Origin: Phanerochaete sordida
Lineage: Eukaryota > Basidiomycota > Agaricomycetes > Polyporales > Phanerochaetaceae
NCBI GenBank assembly: GCA_019973155.2
Contig: BPQB01000015.1
Location: 434,001 to 498,000 of the forward strand
Direction of reading: 5' to 3'
DNA: 64,000 bases
The notes beneath the pieces were generated by a model that was not told the origin of the DNA, did no database searches, and worked only from the letters and a program-made list of their open reading frames with translations. The translations under genes were made by a program, and so were the position numbers. Position 1 is the first letter of the stretch, and each line of letters begins with the position of its first letter. Below are positions 47,444 through 57,392 of the stretch, piece after piece.

Positions 47444-48388
47444 ATGTTTCTACCTTCGTCAGAGCCATCGCCAGCAGCAGAAGAAGCTGAAGGCTCTGGG
47501 GGCGGCCTTCACGAGAAGCCAGCTGAGTCTCAGAAAACACCATCCACGACAATACCCTCTTCGGATACTACCACGGTGCCTACAAGCAAAAATGCGCGAG
47601 CTGTGATTCCCTCAATCCACGAAGTGCCTGATTATGTTCCATCCGCTCGCAAAACGAGGCGCAGAGAGCAACCCGGAAGTCGGGATCAAAGAAATTTCTT
47701 TACATCCCAGAGATATGCTCGTTCCGACGTTTACCTTGGAGGTAGATCTCCCCAAAATTCCAAGTTGGCCCAGAATCGGGCGGTTTACAGTGGTGCGAAT
47801 GAGGCAAAGAATTCGATCTGAGCTCGTCTTCTGACACATCTGAAAGGTCGATGGGCATCAAAAATGCCGACGCCAACTCTGCTTTCTTCCTCTGCACAAT
47901 CGGGACCGTCGACCACTGGTGGGGCACACGGGGGCGAAGATAACAGGAAAAAATCGCGCACGTTCCAGCCCCCCTTTAGAAGGGCCCTGAGCACGTACAT
48001 CTCCGCATTCACGGGACTTTGGCCTCCGGAGAACAACACGGTAGCTGGCAGACACCCAGTGAGCCCCGGTACGATCCACCCAAAACTACGCCTGCATTTG
48101 CTCACGTCCCTGGCGTCAGGCGCGCCGATTTCCGATGCAGCCCAAGCGACAACGAGCAGCTTGCAGCGCAAGCTCGGGGAAACCACTGCCGCCTGTGAGT
48201 GTCTTACACTTAGATATGTTGCGAAACGCCCTCGCCTCATGGCAACTGCAGCTGCCGAAGACCCACAGCCAGAAGGCGGTGCGCAGGCTCTATCTTCGTC
48301 CGCGTCGCAGGAGAAGAAGAAAAAACGTTCACTGTCGTCGCGCTTCTGGAAGATAATGCGCGGCGTTGCGAAGGGTAGGAAGGATTGA
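47444..48388 (+). CDS. Ser-rich protein with basic C-terminus, copy 2
   Basis: The model is 47444-47792 and 47847-48388 (296 residues). The 54 bp intron (GTGCGA...GAAAG, with CTGAC about 14 bases before the acceptor) removes an in-frame TGA at 47819, which would otherwise end the protein early. Landmarks shared with copy 1 are an acidic start (SPAAEEAEG), QNRAVYSG before the intron, RWAS after it, a Lys-Arg block (AKRPRL) and the tail KKKKRSLSSRFWKIMRGVAKGRKD (split here as KKKKRSLSSRF and WKIMRGVAKGRKD). It is rich in Ser, Thr and Pro, with no recognised domain. The conserved promoter, intron and tail in a rapidly changing protein suggest a functional gene. Role unknown. Confidence 0.7.
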
Positions 48389-48549
48389 GGAATTTCAGTG
48401 CGGAGGGTACCGCAGCCTTTGCACCAAGGTCTCAAGAATGCGTGGAATATTGTATGGCTTTGGTCTCGCAGTGCGCAGCATATGCAGTTCCTAGACGTTT
48501 CCCCAACAATATGAGTGCAGATTGTTATCACTCGCAGAACAAGATGTAG
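48389..48549. other. 3' flank of Ser-rich copy 2, nothing seen
   Basis: Short spacer before the duplicated block that follows each Ser-rich copy at this end of the window. Confidence 0.4.
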
Positions 48550-48960
48550 CGCGCAAAGTTGTATTGAGTGCAGCAGAAGTACATAGACGGATACACACAA
48601 ATTTCCTGCCGACGAGAAACGCGTCTCGACGCGGACGCACTCCCTACGCTCCCCGGGCCGAAGTAAGTCCATTCCACAATGTCGTCAGCCAGAGCTCCGG
48701 GTCGGGAACAGACTGCCCGGAGAGATCAGCGAGCGTGGCTGACTGTCGTCCTGATGACGGTCGCGCGAGTAGATGACGGGCAGCTCGCAGCTATCTCCGA
48801 AGCTCTTGGCTCGCGCGCTGCGAAGTCCCCGGGTGTTCTCCGCTGCGCGCGCGAAGGCCGCGAGATGGGCCGAAACGGCGGGTTGCGAACCGCGAAACGC
48901 CTTCGGTACGGATGCGCTGGGTTATGGCAATGAAACGCGGCGACGGTGGTATTGGAAGCA
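48550..48960. repeat. Duplicated block downstream of Ser-rich gene, copy 1 of 3
   Basis: Related to 51110-51570 and to 58840-59200. Shared landmarks in order are GATACACACAAA or its near match, AGCTCCGGGTCGGGA (first two copies), and TCTCCGCTGCGCGCGCGAAGG (GCAGCGTGCGCGAAGG in the third). Frames on both strands are short and differ between copies, so the coding strand, if any, is unclear. Confidence 0.6.
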
Positions 48961-50180
48961 GAGGCTTGGGTCGATAGGCAGTTTGTAGTCCCCGGACGGC
49001 TCAGGCGTGGCACAGCCGGGGCGCGTCGGGGATGCGCAGAGACTTAGAGTATCTAGCGTCGACCTTGCAAGCTCTTGCGCGAAACGTGGAAGGAAGGTGT
49101 GCACCACTGGTCTTCACGCACATGGGACGAGGCTTGTGCGGGAGACCTCAGGAGGATGAGGATGACAGCACGGAGGGACGAGTGTGCGGGCGGAGCCGTG
49201 ACTTCCCCGGCGATGGTAGCATGGCTGAACGTGCGGTTAGGAGACGGGATGAGCGAAATGGTGAAGCAGCGGGATACTGGTAGAATATCGTGATTCCTCT
49301 GCGAAGACGCGAGATGTGCGCTGGCGAGTCCTGGGGCAGGGATGGAAGCAGGCAAACGGGATTCTCGGAAAGTTAGCCCACACCGATGTCCATGAATATT
49401 TGGTTCTGGCAATACGATTTGGCGACGTACGAGGCGAGACCAGCGCGGCAGTGCTCGCTGAAACATGAGGAAAGAATTGAATACTGCCGTGTCATAAAGA
49501 GCTAAGAGCTCCACCGCCGTCTCACGAAGGCATACGAATGGACTGAGGTTGCGCAGCGGAAGCATATGATCATACGCGCGCGCGTAGAACACTGGACTGT
49601 GTGAGAGATAGACAACTTTCTGAGAACCCTGATGGGCGAGCGAGTATCCGGAGAAAGCGAGAGCCCTCCGCGCGAAGACCCTAATGGTACGCACGACTCG
49701 CTCGCGCCAACTATTGAAGAAGCACGAGTTTGGTACTAGACCTTTTGAACCGAATCTCATGTTACTTGTAGAACATGTTTTTGAGAGGTCATTAAGCCCT
49801 CCGCTTGCCGTAGATGACAAACTGAAGAACGTACTCCGTCTCCATCGGGGGAAAAGAACGCTTTCGGACAAAGGCTTCCAGCCTCAGAGTTCATGGACCA
49901 TCGTCGTGGTAAGCATCGCGCGAATAGCCAACGTACTGATTGCCTGATTGCCTCAGGGTGATAAAACCGTTGCTTTGCGTGCAGCTCTTTGCATGTAAAT
50001 GGTACGACAGCGCAGCATGCAATGTCCTGTGAGTACAGTATCACGCGCCCAATGCGCATAAGTAATACTGATTCCTATTCCGCACTCGCCAGGTAAAGCA
50101 AAGGGACGATGCTCGTATCAGTAGCCTGGCAACCTAACAGCACCCTTCAAATAGCCTCACACGGATCAAGGCATGATATC
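48961..50180 (-). other. Minus-strand frame of 272 codons, unproven gene
   Basis: 49053-49871 is open on minus and begins at ATG 49871. The middle reads LAHQGSQKVVYLSHSPVFYARAYDH, then ETAVELLALYDTAVFNSFL. The related sequence at 51600-51670 reads RALHDTAAFRSFLSL in the same orientation, so this part was duplicated. The tail is Ser- and Arg-rich and not convincing. It may be one exon of a decayed gene. Confidence 0.35.
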
Positions 50181-50220
50181 TGGGGCTGTGCCATCTAAAA
50201 TCTCATATATATACCGCACA
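50181..50220 (+). promoter_or_regulatory. Conserved TATA promoter, Ser-rich gene copy 3
   Basis: TGGGGCTGTGCCATCT, then CATATATATACCGCACA. The TATA box (50206-50213) lies about 125 bp before the ATG at 50333. It is preserved although the coding part is damaged. Confidence 0.68.
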
Positions 50221-50332
50221 CCATCAACGACAGCCTTCATCTCCTCCTTCCATCTCCTCCCCGCTACACATTCAGGAATCTTTTTAGTTGCGATACAACA
50301 TCAAAAGCTAATCTATTCCTCGACGGTGCTCT

Positions 50333-51052
50333 ATGCCTCAGTCTACGACTAGTACTGACGCACATATGTCATCACCTTCGCCAAAGCTTTCGTCAGCAGA
50401 AGAAGAAGCTGGAGATTTCGAGGAATTCCCCGCTAGAATGCGAGGTTAGCTGAACCCCTGACTCAGCCGACAAAACCATGCGAAATAACGGGCAGGTATC
50501 CTCTCCCCAAAATTCCAATTTGGCCGTGAATCGGGCAGCTTACAGCGGTGCGATGGAGGCGCAGAATATGAACAGACCTCGGCTTCTGACATTCCCGACA
50601 GCTCGATGGGCGTCGGAGATGCCGACGTCAGCTTTGCTTTCTTTCCCTGCACTCTCGCAGTCGGGACCGTCGCCCACGAGCGGGACATGCACGGCCGAAG
50701 ATTACACAGACAAACCGTACATTCTCCGCCCTCGATCTAGGAGGGCCCAGCGCCCGTACATTTCCGCATCGACGGAACTTCAGCTGTAGCTGAAGCGCCG
50801 ACAAGCAGCGGAAAGCGCAAACTCGGAGACATCACAGAATTGTTGCCCGATACCGCAGAACAACTTCTCACCACTGGATATATCACGAAACGCGCTCGGC
50901 CCATCGCAACTGCCGCTGCCAAAGACGCACAGCCAGAAGGCGATGCGCAGGCCTTGTCTTCCTCCGCGTCGGAGGAAAAGACGAAGAAATGTTCGCTGTC
51001 GTCGGGCTTCCGCAAGATAGTTCCCGGCATGGCAAAGGATAGAAAGGATTGA
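50333..51052 (+). pseudogene. Ser-rich protein, copy 3 (deleted and frameshifted)
   Basis: The reading starts MPQSTTSTDAHMSSPSPKL with the acidic AEEEAG of the family, but stops at TAG 50449-50451. Compared with copy 2 about 190 bp is missing before SPQNSNLAVNRAAYSG. The family intron is kept (50552-50603, GTGCGA...CCGACAG, with CTGAC), followed by RWASEMPTSALLSF. A single-base change of frame near 50785 breaks the protein again. The far end still reads TTGYITKRARPIATAAA and the tail KKCSLSSGFRKIVPGMAK, ending at 51052. A 22 bp intron at the first stop would restore the frame but is too short to be believed. Confidence 0.65.
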
Positions 51053-51109
51053 GGAGCCGCAGTTCGGAGCTAACTGCGGTCTGTCCACAAAGATATAGAG
51101 GGCGCCGCC

Positions 51110-51570
51110 ACTGGCAGTGCGATGTAGAACGCACGATACTGATTGAACGCAGCGGAGTTACATACACGATGATACACACAAATTGCCTTCCGAGAGACGC
51201 ATCTCGACACAGTCTCCCTCCATACCCTCCCACGGCCGCACTGGTACGCCCATCCCACAACGTCCTCGGCCAGCATGGACGCCAGGGAGCTCCGGGTCGG
51301 GAGCAGGCTGCCGAAAAATATTAGCGAGCGTGCTCATCGCCCAGATTCGAGACTGCGAGCACCGCGGACCATCGTCGTGATGAGCATCTCGCGAGTCGAC
51401 GGCGCGGAGCGCGCAGCAGTCCCGAGGGTGTTGGCTCGCGGGCTGTGAAGTCCCTATGTGATCTCCGCTGCGCGCGCGAAGGTCGTGAGAGAGAAAGGCC
51501 CGGGCACGGCGGCTTGCGAGGCACGATGCACCTCCGGTGCAGATGCGCTGCGCTGTGGCGGTGGACTGTC
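51110..51570. repeat. Duplicated block downstream of Ser-rich gene, copy 2 of 3
   Basis: Closest to 48550-48960 (shared GATACACACAAAT, AGCTCCGGGTCGGGA and CTCCGCTGCGCGCGCGAAGG) and more distant from 58840-59200. Copies 1 and 2 each follow a Ser-rich gene; copy 3 does not. No intact frame is common to the three. Confidence 0.6.
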
Positions 51571-52276
51571 GCAAAGATGGCCTCGGTGGTTGTCGCTTAG
51601 GGCAATACGAGTGCGGTGTACGAGGCTGAGGAAAGACCTGAACGCTGCCGTATCATGGAGAGCTCGATGTTCCGATAATACCACCACGCATCTCGCAACA
51701 AGACTATTCTCCATTTGCCATGCGTCTCATGCGCTGCCCTCTTGATGCGCTGGCCGTCCTCTTCCTCTGCTTCGCCCGCGGCGCGCGGGCACATTCGACG
51801 TGGACAAGAAGCACACACGCAGAAGTGACGATTGCCGAGCACGATATCCTAGTCAGAGGGGAGTGCCTCTGCCGGAAATCATAGATCTTGCGATAGAGAG
51901 AGCGGCTGGAGGACGTCGGTGTGCAGCAACATGGTGAACGTGTTGAAGGAGCGGCCGCCGCGCGTTCTGCCGAAAAAGGTATCAGGCGCATCAATCTCAG
52001 GGAGACGCCTCGGCCTCGGCCCTCCGGCCTGCCCGCCATGCATGTCCAGCGTGCACCGTCTCGGTGTGTCTGAATAATCTCGGCATGCGTTGGCGGCGCG
52101 GGATACTCACTGTGGATAGGTAATCGTCTCAATATGCCAACTATTTGAATGTACGCTGATACGAACGCCCGCAGGAATGTTGCATGTGCCACGCGGTAAA
52201 TAGACTGCGACGCAGACATCTAAACTTGGGGAAGAACATTCCGTAGACGTCTGGTCCCATCGTACTGTGCATACCA
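51571..52276. other. Duplicated non-coding or relic sequence
   Basis: 51600-51670 is related to 49410-49520, and 51890-52080 to 59570-59760 (shared GTGCAGCAACATG and AAAAAGGTA followed by GCGCATCA). A 171-codon minus frame (51704-52219) covers part of it without a recognised domain. Confidence 0.4.
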
Positions 52277-52528
52277 CTACTTCTTTTTCTTCTTCACCGC
52301 CGCCTTCAGACCCCCGAGTAGTGACAACGGCTTCGGCGAGCTCCCGGAGGCCGGCAGCGGCGTCGGTGGTGCCACGTCCTTCGCCGAGGCCCATCTCTCT
52401 GAGGCCAGTAAGTGCGCATATAATCGATCGTATGATTCTCTGCACATACTGCTGTTCTTTGGCGCTACGGGACTCGACAGCAGTGCGTCGTGGAATCCCG
52501 CTGAGCCAGCTTGGTTCTTAGGGCCCAT
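52277..52528 (-). CDS. 66-residue Lys-tailed microprotein, copy 1
   Basis: On the minus strand the exons are 52528-52450 and 52398-52277, with a 51 bp intron (GTATGT...CTCAG, CTTAC branch site, phase 1). The product begins MGPKNQAGSAGFHDALL, crosses the junction as APKNSK-RWASAKD and ends LLGGLKAAVKKKKK. Without splicing the frame happens to be open too (83 codons), but the intron is supported by the two paralogues, where only splicing gives the conserved second half. The short hydrophobic helix plus Lys tail may be an amphipathic membrane- or nucleic-acid-binding end; this is inference. No known family, signal peptide or cysteine. Confidence 0.7.
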   Translation of the reverse strand: MGPKNQAGSAGFHDALLSSPVAPKNSSMCRESYDRLYAHLLASERWASAKDVAPPTPLPASGSSPKPLSLLGGLKAAVKKKKK

Positions 52529-53057
52529 GGCGGCTGTGGTGCGCTATCGTGAGTTGCGGGTTATGAACTGAAGGGCGTCTCGAAGCTGGGTCTTGCAGCC
52601 TGGAAGCAGATACGTACTGTACCTGTGCTCGTGCGGCTTGAAGTGCTCAGGCGTGGGAGTAGAGCTCGCCCGCTGTGCACTTCGCGCGGACGCTCGACAC
52701 GAGGCAGACGCGAGGCTGTACCCCAGCTGTACCCCCTGAAGGAGAGCGGCAACGCCCGGAGGCGGTGGGCTTGGCGTCGTGCGCTCGCCTGATACCTGAT
52801 CCACGCCATGCACGGAAAGCAGTCCAACGAGGCTGCAAATACAAGCGGACTCCGCCTGCAGCTTGGGACGCCCTAGGTGTGGCATGCATCGCCTGATAAA
52901 GCACAGCGCATTTTCAAGGGAGATTACAGGGCAATCCTGCTCGCGCATTACGCCAGAGGCCTCTGTATTCGGTATTCGTTGGCAGGATGAATATAGCTCA
53001 ACGACTGACTATGTACACCTTCACGGAACCGGCCAATAGACCCGCTCTCTGCAGGCG

Positions 53058-53308
53058 CTACGCGACTGTCTTTGTCTTCTTGACCGCCGCCTTCAAACCC
53101 TCGAGTAAAGAAGATGGCTTAGGCAAGCTCTCGGAGGCAGTGGGCGTCGGCGGTGTTACTTCCTTCGCCGAAGCCCATCTCTCTATGAGTGGTCAGTCCA
53201 CATATACCGCGCGGACAATACTTCGCACGTACTGCTATTCTTCGGTGCTGCCGGATTAGCCTGCAGCGCGTCGCGGTATGCCCGTGAAACAGCGTTTTTA
53301 GGGCCCAT
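53058..53308 (-). CDS. 66-residue Lys-tailed microprotein, copy 2
   Basis: On the minus strand the exons are 53308-53233 and 53182-53058, with a 50 bp intron (GTACGT...TCATAG, with CTGAC 11 bases before the acceptor). The product begins MGPKNAVSRAYRDALQ, then APKNSK-RWASAKEVTPPTP and ends LEGLKAAVKKTKTVA. Unspliced, the frame hits a stop, so the intron is needed. Length equals copy 1 despite many substitutions, and changes fall in a coding pattern (frame kept, core motifs kept). It lies 0.5 kb from copy 1 in the same orientation, upstream of the five-exon gene D and divergent from it. Confidence 0.7.
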
Positions 53309-54669
53309 GACGACTCCAGTGCGCTATCTTGAAGAGCAGGTGATGACTCGAATGGCCTCTTACGAGCTAGCCACAGTCAGTCTGCCAGCTCTGCTGGACG
53401 TGACTGCGCACGTACTTACCTCGCTCGATACGCGCTTCACGCTGAAGGTTGGGTGGCGTGGGTGGCTGGAGCTTGGGTTATGGCGCGAGGTGATATACAA
53501 GCAAGGCTGCACCGGCAGTGCGCAGACGACCGGCACCGTCCGGAGGCGGAGAAGGTGGCATCGTGCGCTGTGCACCCCAGCGCGACCGCGACAGTAAGCA
53601 CAGCATACGCAGCCTCGTGCGCGTGCTTGTATTTCGGGCTAGTCGTGCCAGCTCGGTGCCAATATTGCGAGCCCCGCGCCTGGCTCCTAATAGGCTGTCC
53701 TGACGGGTTGGCGCATGGGCCTAGGTGTCTGGTTGAGGTGACCGACCGCCTCCGAAGCCGATTTAGATCGATTAGATATGAGATTGCGCCACAAAGGCAG
53801 ATCGATCCGCCGCGCGAGCCCAGAATGGCATACGGCGCATCAAGAAACAAGCGCCTCGCGTTCAATTTTGTACGTCCATCTGCCAGCTCGAGGTCATACA
53901 TCGTCTCGGATGTCCCGTACGCTCGTATGACGACGCACATACACTGCGATGCCGACGCGTACCTGTGGCCCTTTTTTTTTACCTGCGGCCGTGCTCTGTT
54001 CTCTAGGATACTTGTACGCCCATTGCCAGAGCGACGCGCGGCCGGACGCAGTCGAGCGCGCCGAGCACGCCGAGCACGCATATATGCACTCGGCGCGGAG
54101 GCCCCAGAGAACTATGAAGTCTTTCACCTCGCGACGCAGCCACATAGCGGTTCGCCTTCGTCCCGTTGTCTTCACCAGCCACGCATGCTCACTAGCTCTT
54201 CCGCAGACTCATCTTCTGGCCCGTGGGTGGCATATGCTCAAGGCTGCGCTGTATCTACCTCTCTATATGATTGCTCGCAGCAAGTACAGCGGGCGACCGG
54301 TTTGTCGTCCCCGGAGATCATCTGTTCTCCGTGGAACGCGGCGTATGCGTCCTCAGGCCTCAGGACCGGGGCCGTCGTCGTGCAGCTCAGACGAGTTGGA
54401 GGTCGTGCCGCTCTCGTGGGCTGGGGATATTAAGGGCTTGGATGGTCATTAAGGCGCACCCGTTGGTATGCCTGGAATCTGGTCTAGGGGACAATTCTGT
54501 GGAAGTGGAAGGTGATCATCAGCTTCTCTTCTCGCCAGAGCTCGCGGTGTATTGACTGGTCAAAATTGCCAGTACGACGACAGCGCGAGTCCGGAAGCTT
54601 GGACCGCAGTCGTCAAAGCTTTGGCAAAGTTTGCTGGGTAACGAACCATGGCCATAGCTTTGTCCGGCT
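53309..54669. other. Upstream flank of gene D; duplicated pieces
   Basis: 53780-53870 resembles 56365-56450 (shared ATTGCGCCACAAAGG or ATCGCGCCACAAAGG, then GCGCATCA), marking the start of the tandem unit repeated before gene E. A plus frame of 326 codons (53453-54433) crosses the stretch but has no domain and low-complexity parts; I do not call it. Confidence 0.4.
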
Positions 54670-54686
54670 GCCGTTGGCCACAAAAT
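54670..54686 (+). promoter_or_regulatory. Conserved upstream box of gene D
   Basis: GCCGTTGGCCACAAAAT lies about 185 bp before the ATG. Matching boxes precede gene E (56968-56980 and a second at 57190-57202) and gene F (60981-60997). It may be a regulatory site or the remains of a neighbouring gene in the duplicated unit. Confidence 0.45.
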
Positions 54687-54869
54687 ACACCCGCCCACAT
54701 GCTGTTCATGTTTGTCGCCGTCATTTGTCACACTAACCTATTTGCGACAAAGCGACGGACGCTGCTTTGCCACCATGCCACCGCGCTCGAGGAGTTTCGT
54801 GTATATATTTCGGTGAGGCCCGCCTCGAACTGTCATCTCTCCCGTTTCCCATTGCGTCTCAACGTTATC

Positions 54870-56067
54870 ATGCGCCCTCTTCCCAACAGTCGCATTCCCA
54901 CCGCCCCTATATTTGAATATCCCGCCGCTTTCTACGCTGCCTTGCTAGGCGGCGAGATTTACTTCACGAAACCAGGCAGCAAGCTCGAACCTCCCAAGCC
55001 CGAGGAGTGCACAACTGCTCGCGATCTTGGGCTGCGGGTATGTGTATCCGGATTGTGTACGCGACTCGTGCAATTTTCTTACACTTGGCTCGCAGGTCAA
55101 CGGCAGCTGTGTCATCAGAGGACCGCACGTCGTGCATGGCTACGATGATACCATCCATGGCACCGTCGTGAACTTCCAAACCCTTGACGTGAGCACCTCG
55201 CTGTTAGCGACTGCTACCGCACCATCTAGACGCTCTGTCTGCAGGGATACGACATTGTGACCGTGAAGGTCCCTACTCGCAGTGCTCAACGAGAAAAGGG
55301 ACCCGCCACGGAGCTTGTCGAGCGCCGCTTCCTCCTACAGTGGGACGAAGTCGGGACAGAAGACGTCGAAATGAAGATCATGTCGCCCAACCTCATGTTC
55401 AATATGCTGTTTGACGTATGTGTTTCTGTACCTTACTTTGCCACGACCGCTAATGGCCCACACACCATAGCGTGTACGCCTCGTCCCACTGGTCACGCGT
55501 CTCATCCACCGGAAAGACCGCACCTTCATCGACCGCATCGTCTGGTTCCCCGCAATCTTCGACGTACGTCCCCTCACCCGCCCCCCACCACGCCTCTGAC
55601 ATCCTCCGCAGACCACAGCCGAGGACCGGGCCGGCGACCCGCACCTCGGCCTATCCTTCGTGCACATCACGCCGGAACGCTGCCCGGGGCGCGCCCCGCC
55701 GCACGAGCTGCTCTTCGCGACGTCCGTCGCGTGGGCGCACCGCGCGGCCGTGCGCGCGTACGCCGCCGCGCAGGGCCAGCTCGTCGCGGTGGACGCCTTC
55801 GCGACGTACTTCTTCGCGCGCCCGCCGCTCGCCATGGTCGCGGACGTGCTCGGCAGCCCGCTGAACCTCCCGCTCGAGCCGCCCGCCGCGGGCGCGGCGC
55901 AGATGCAGATTGAGCCGCACCGCAGGCTTGGCAGGGCCCTCGAGAGGGTGCGCGGCGGGGACATTGACGCGCTAGACGAGGTCTTTGCGGCGTCGTTCGT
56001 GTTTGACTGCCCTTGTATGCCGTCGATGCCCGCGCACCTGCAGAGGCACTGTGTCTATCACTCGTGA
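54870..56067 (+). CDS. Five-exon hypothetical protein D (tandem family)
   Basis: Exons are 54870-55037, 55096-55188, 55245-55415, 55471-55563 and 55612-56067, for 326 residues; all four introns (48-58 bp, GT-AG) are phase 0. The start MRPLPNSRIPTAPIFEYPAAFY matches E and F (PNSR/PNSY, APIF/AAIF). Conserved landmarks are GPHVVHGYDD in exon 2, GYDIV then QWDEVGTEDVEMK in exon 3, RIVWFPAIFD in exon 4, and SFVHITPERC with a C-terminal CPCMPS...HCVYHS in exon 5. No signal peptide or membrane helix; likely cytosolic. I recognise no family. Exon 5 is very GC-rich and Ala-rich compared with F. The CPC motif could bind metal or form a disulfide, which is speculation. Confidence 0.8.
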
Positions 56068-57352
56068 TTGTCTCGCTCTGAGGGCCATGACTTAGTGCGC
56101 GAAGCATGCTGACGGCTGTATACCCGTCTAATGTCGAATACGTATGTGCCCCATTACCCTTGAGTGTACTGTGATATCGATAGGCCACCGTGTGAGGCCT
56201 TACGACAGGTGTACTGAACGAGATGTGCATGGTAATTCACGCTGCCAATCACGGGTTATACAGTTGTGAGGGTGGTGCGTGGCTCTGATCCATATGAGAA
56301 CGGTCTAATAAATTATCCGCATCGCGTAGTGGGAATGAAGCCAGCTGTCGAACCTGACATCGCGCCACAAAGGACGGCGCCGATCCGCCCCGCTGGCGCG
56401 GAAGGGCGTACGGCGCATCAGGCGATAAGCGCCTTCTGCTCGTCTTTCCCGACCACCGACGACTGGTTTATACTTCGACAGACGTGCCGATGCACTGGAA
56501 CACGACGCGGGAGCGTTCTGGCTCGATAGGCAGCCGGAGAAATTTGCGCGTGTCTTCGACTGCTAGCTGATACGCTTGCTGCAGGCTATGTACAACATCC
56601 GCTCGCCAGCCTTCGCACCACGTTGAGCTTGGGCTCGCCCTGGGCGTCCTGCCACGCATTCCGAGGTGCGCGTCGTATTCTGAGCGTTAGAAGCGCACCA
56701 CGCGACGAGCGAAATGTACGGGCCCAAAATGCGCATGATCGTCCCGCAGCTTATGCCACGGTCGGGGCCGTGGCTCGTGAGGAATTTCGAGGTGTGTATG
56801 CCGCTGACGTGCACGCCGTGTGGATACCAGCCACGATTCTCGGAGTACTCACAGTTCTGACAGCTCTAGAGGCGTGGGCGGGCCATGGAGCTTGGGCCTT
56901 CGACGTCAAAGATTGGACGAATCCTGCCAAACGACAAAGCGTGGTCTTCGGCATCAACCGCCCGTTGTTGGCCACAAAATCCCACCGATCGATGTGATGT
57001 CCATGCTTGTCCGCTCTCCTTTGTTCTAGGCACGACTACGGCTCGCTCCGCCTTTGGCTTTGTGCTCGTCGCAGCTGCGACGCCACAGAACTGAACTCCG
57101 GGTACGTGACCACGCGCTCGCTTCGTCTTCAAACCGATATATTGTCCCGCCGCAGAAGCCGCCACAATGCTTCCCGGTATCCCTCAGCCAATGGCCACAA
57201 AAATGCGCCGCTCACCTGTCGTTAAGCGAAAGATTATTTGTGTGAAAGAGCTTTGCGCGGCATGACTACCGTGGCGTTGGACTTGGCGCATATTACATAT
57301 ATATCGGTGCAGTACACTTCGAGATGCCCCATCCCCTGCTGCACACCGTATC

Positions 57353-57353
<1 letters not shown>
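56068..57353. other. Spacer between genes D and E; duplicated flank
   Basis: It carries the second copy of the 53.8 kb sequence (56365-56450) and two GGCCACAAAA boxes. The minus strand near 56980-56870 is related to minus-strand sequence upstream of genes D and F (WPTAAGQ / WPTASGQ readings), so about 0.4 kb before each gene was copied with it. No gene is called. Confidence 0.45.

Positions 57354-57392
<39 letters not shown>
57354..57392 (+). repeat. (CAT)13 microsatellite running into a start codon
   Basis: Thirteen perfect CAT units. The last AT plus the next G form the ATG of gene E at 57391. Genes D and F have no such repeat at this place. Confidence 0.95.

Noticed and set aside
50442..50470. 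A 22 bp intron that would rescue Ser-rich copy 3
   Set aside because: It is far shorter than any intron in the window (48 bp or more), and a second frame change occurs later.
52107..52445. Alternative minus-strand frame over microprotein copy 1 (EMGLGEGRGTTDAAAG)
   Set aside because: The paralogue at 59920 stops in this frame, while the RWASAK...VKK frame is kept in all three copies.
53453..54433. Plus-strand frame of 326 codons upstream of gene D
   Set aside because: It is low in complexity, has no domain and overlaps open frames on the other strand; the GC-rich composition explains the length.
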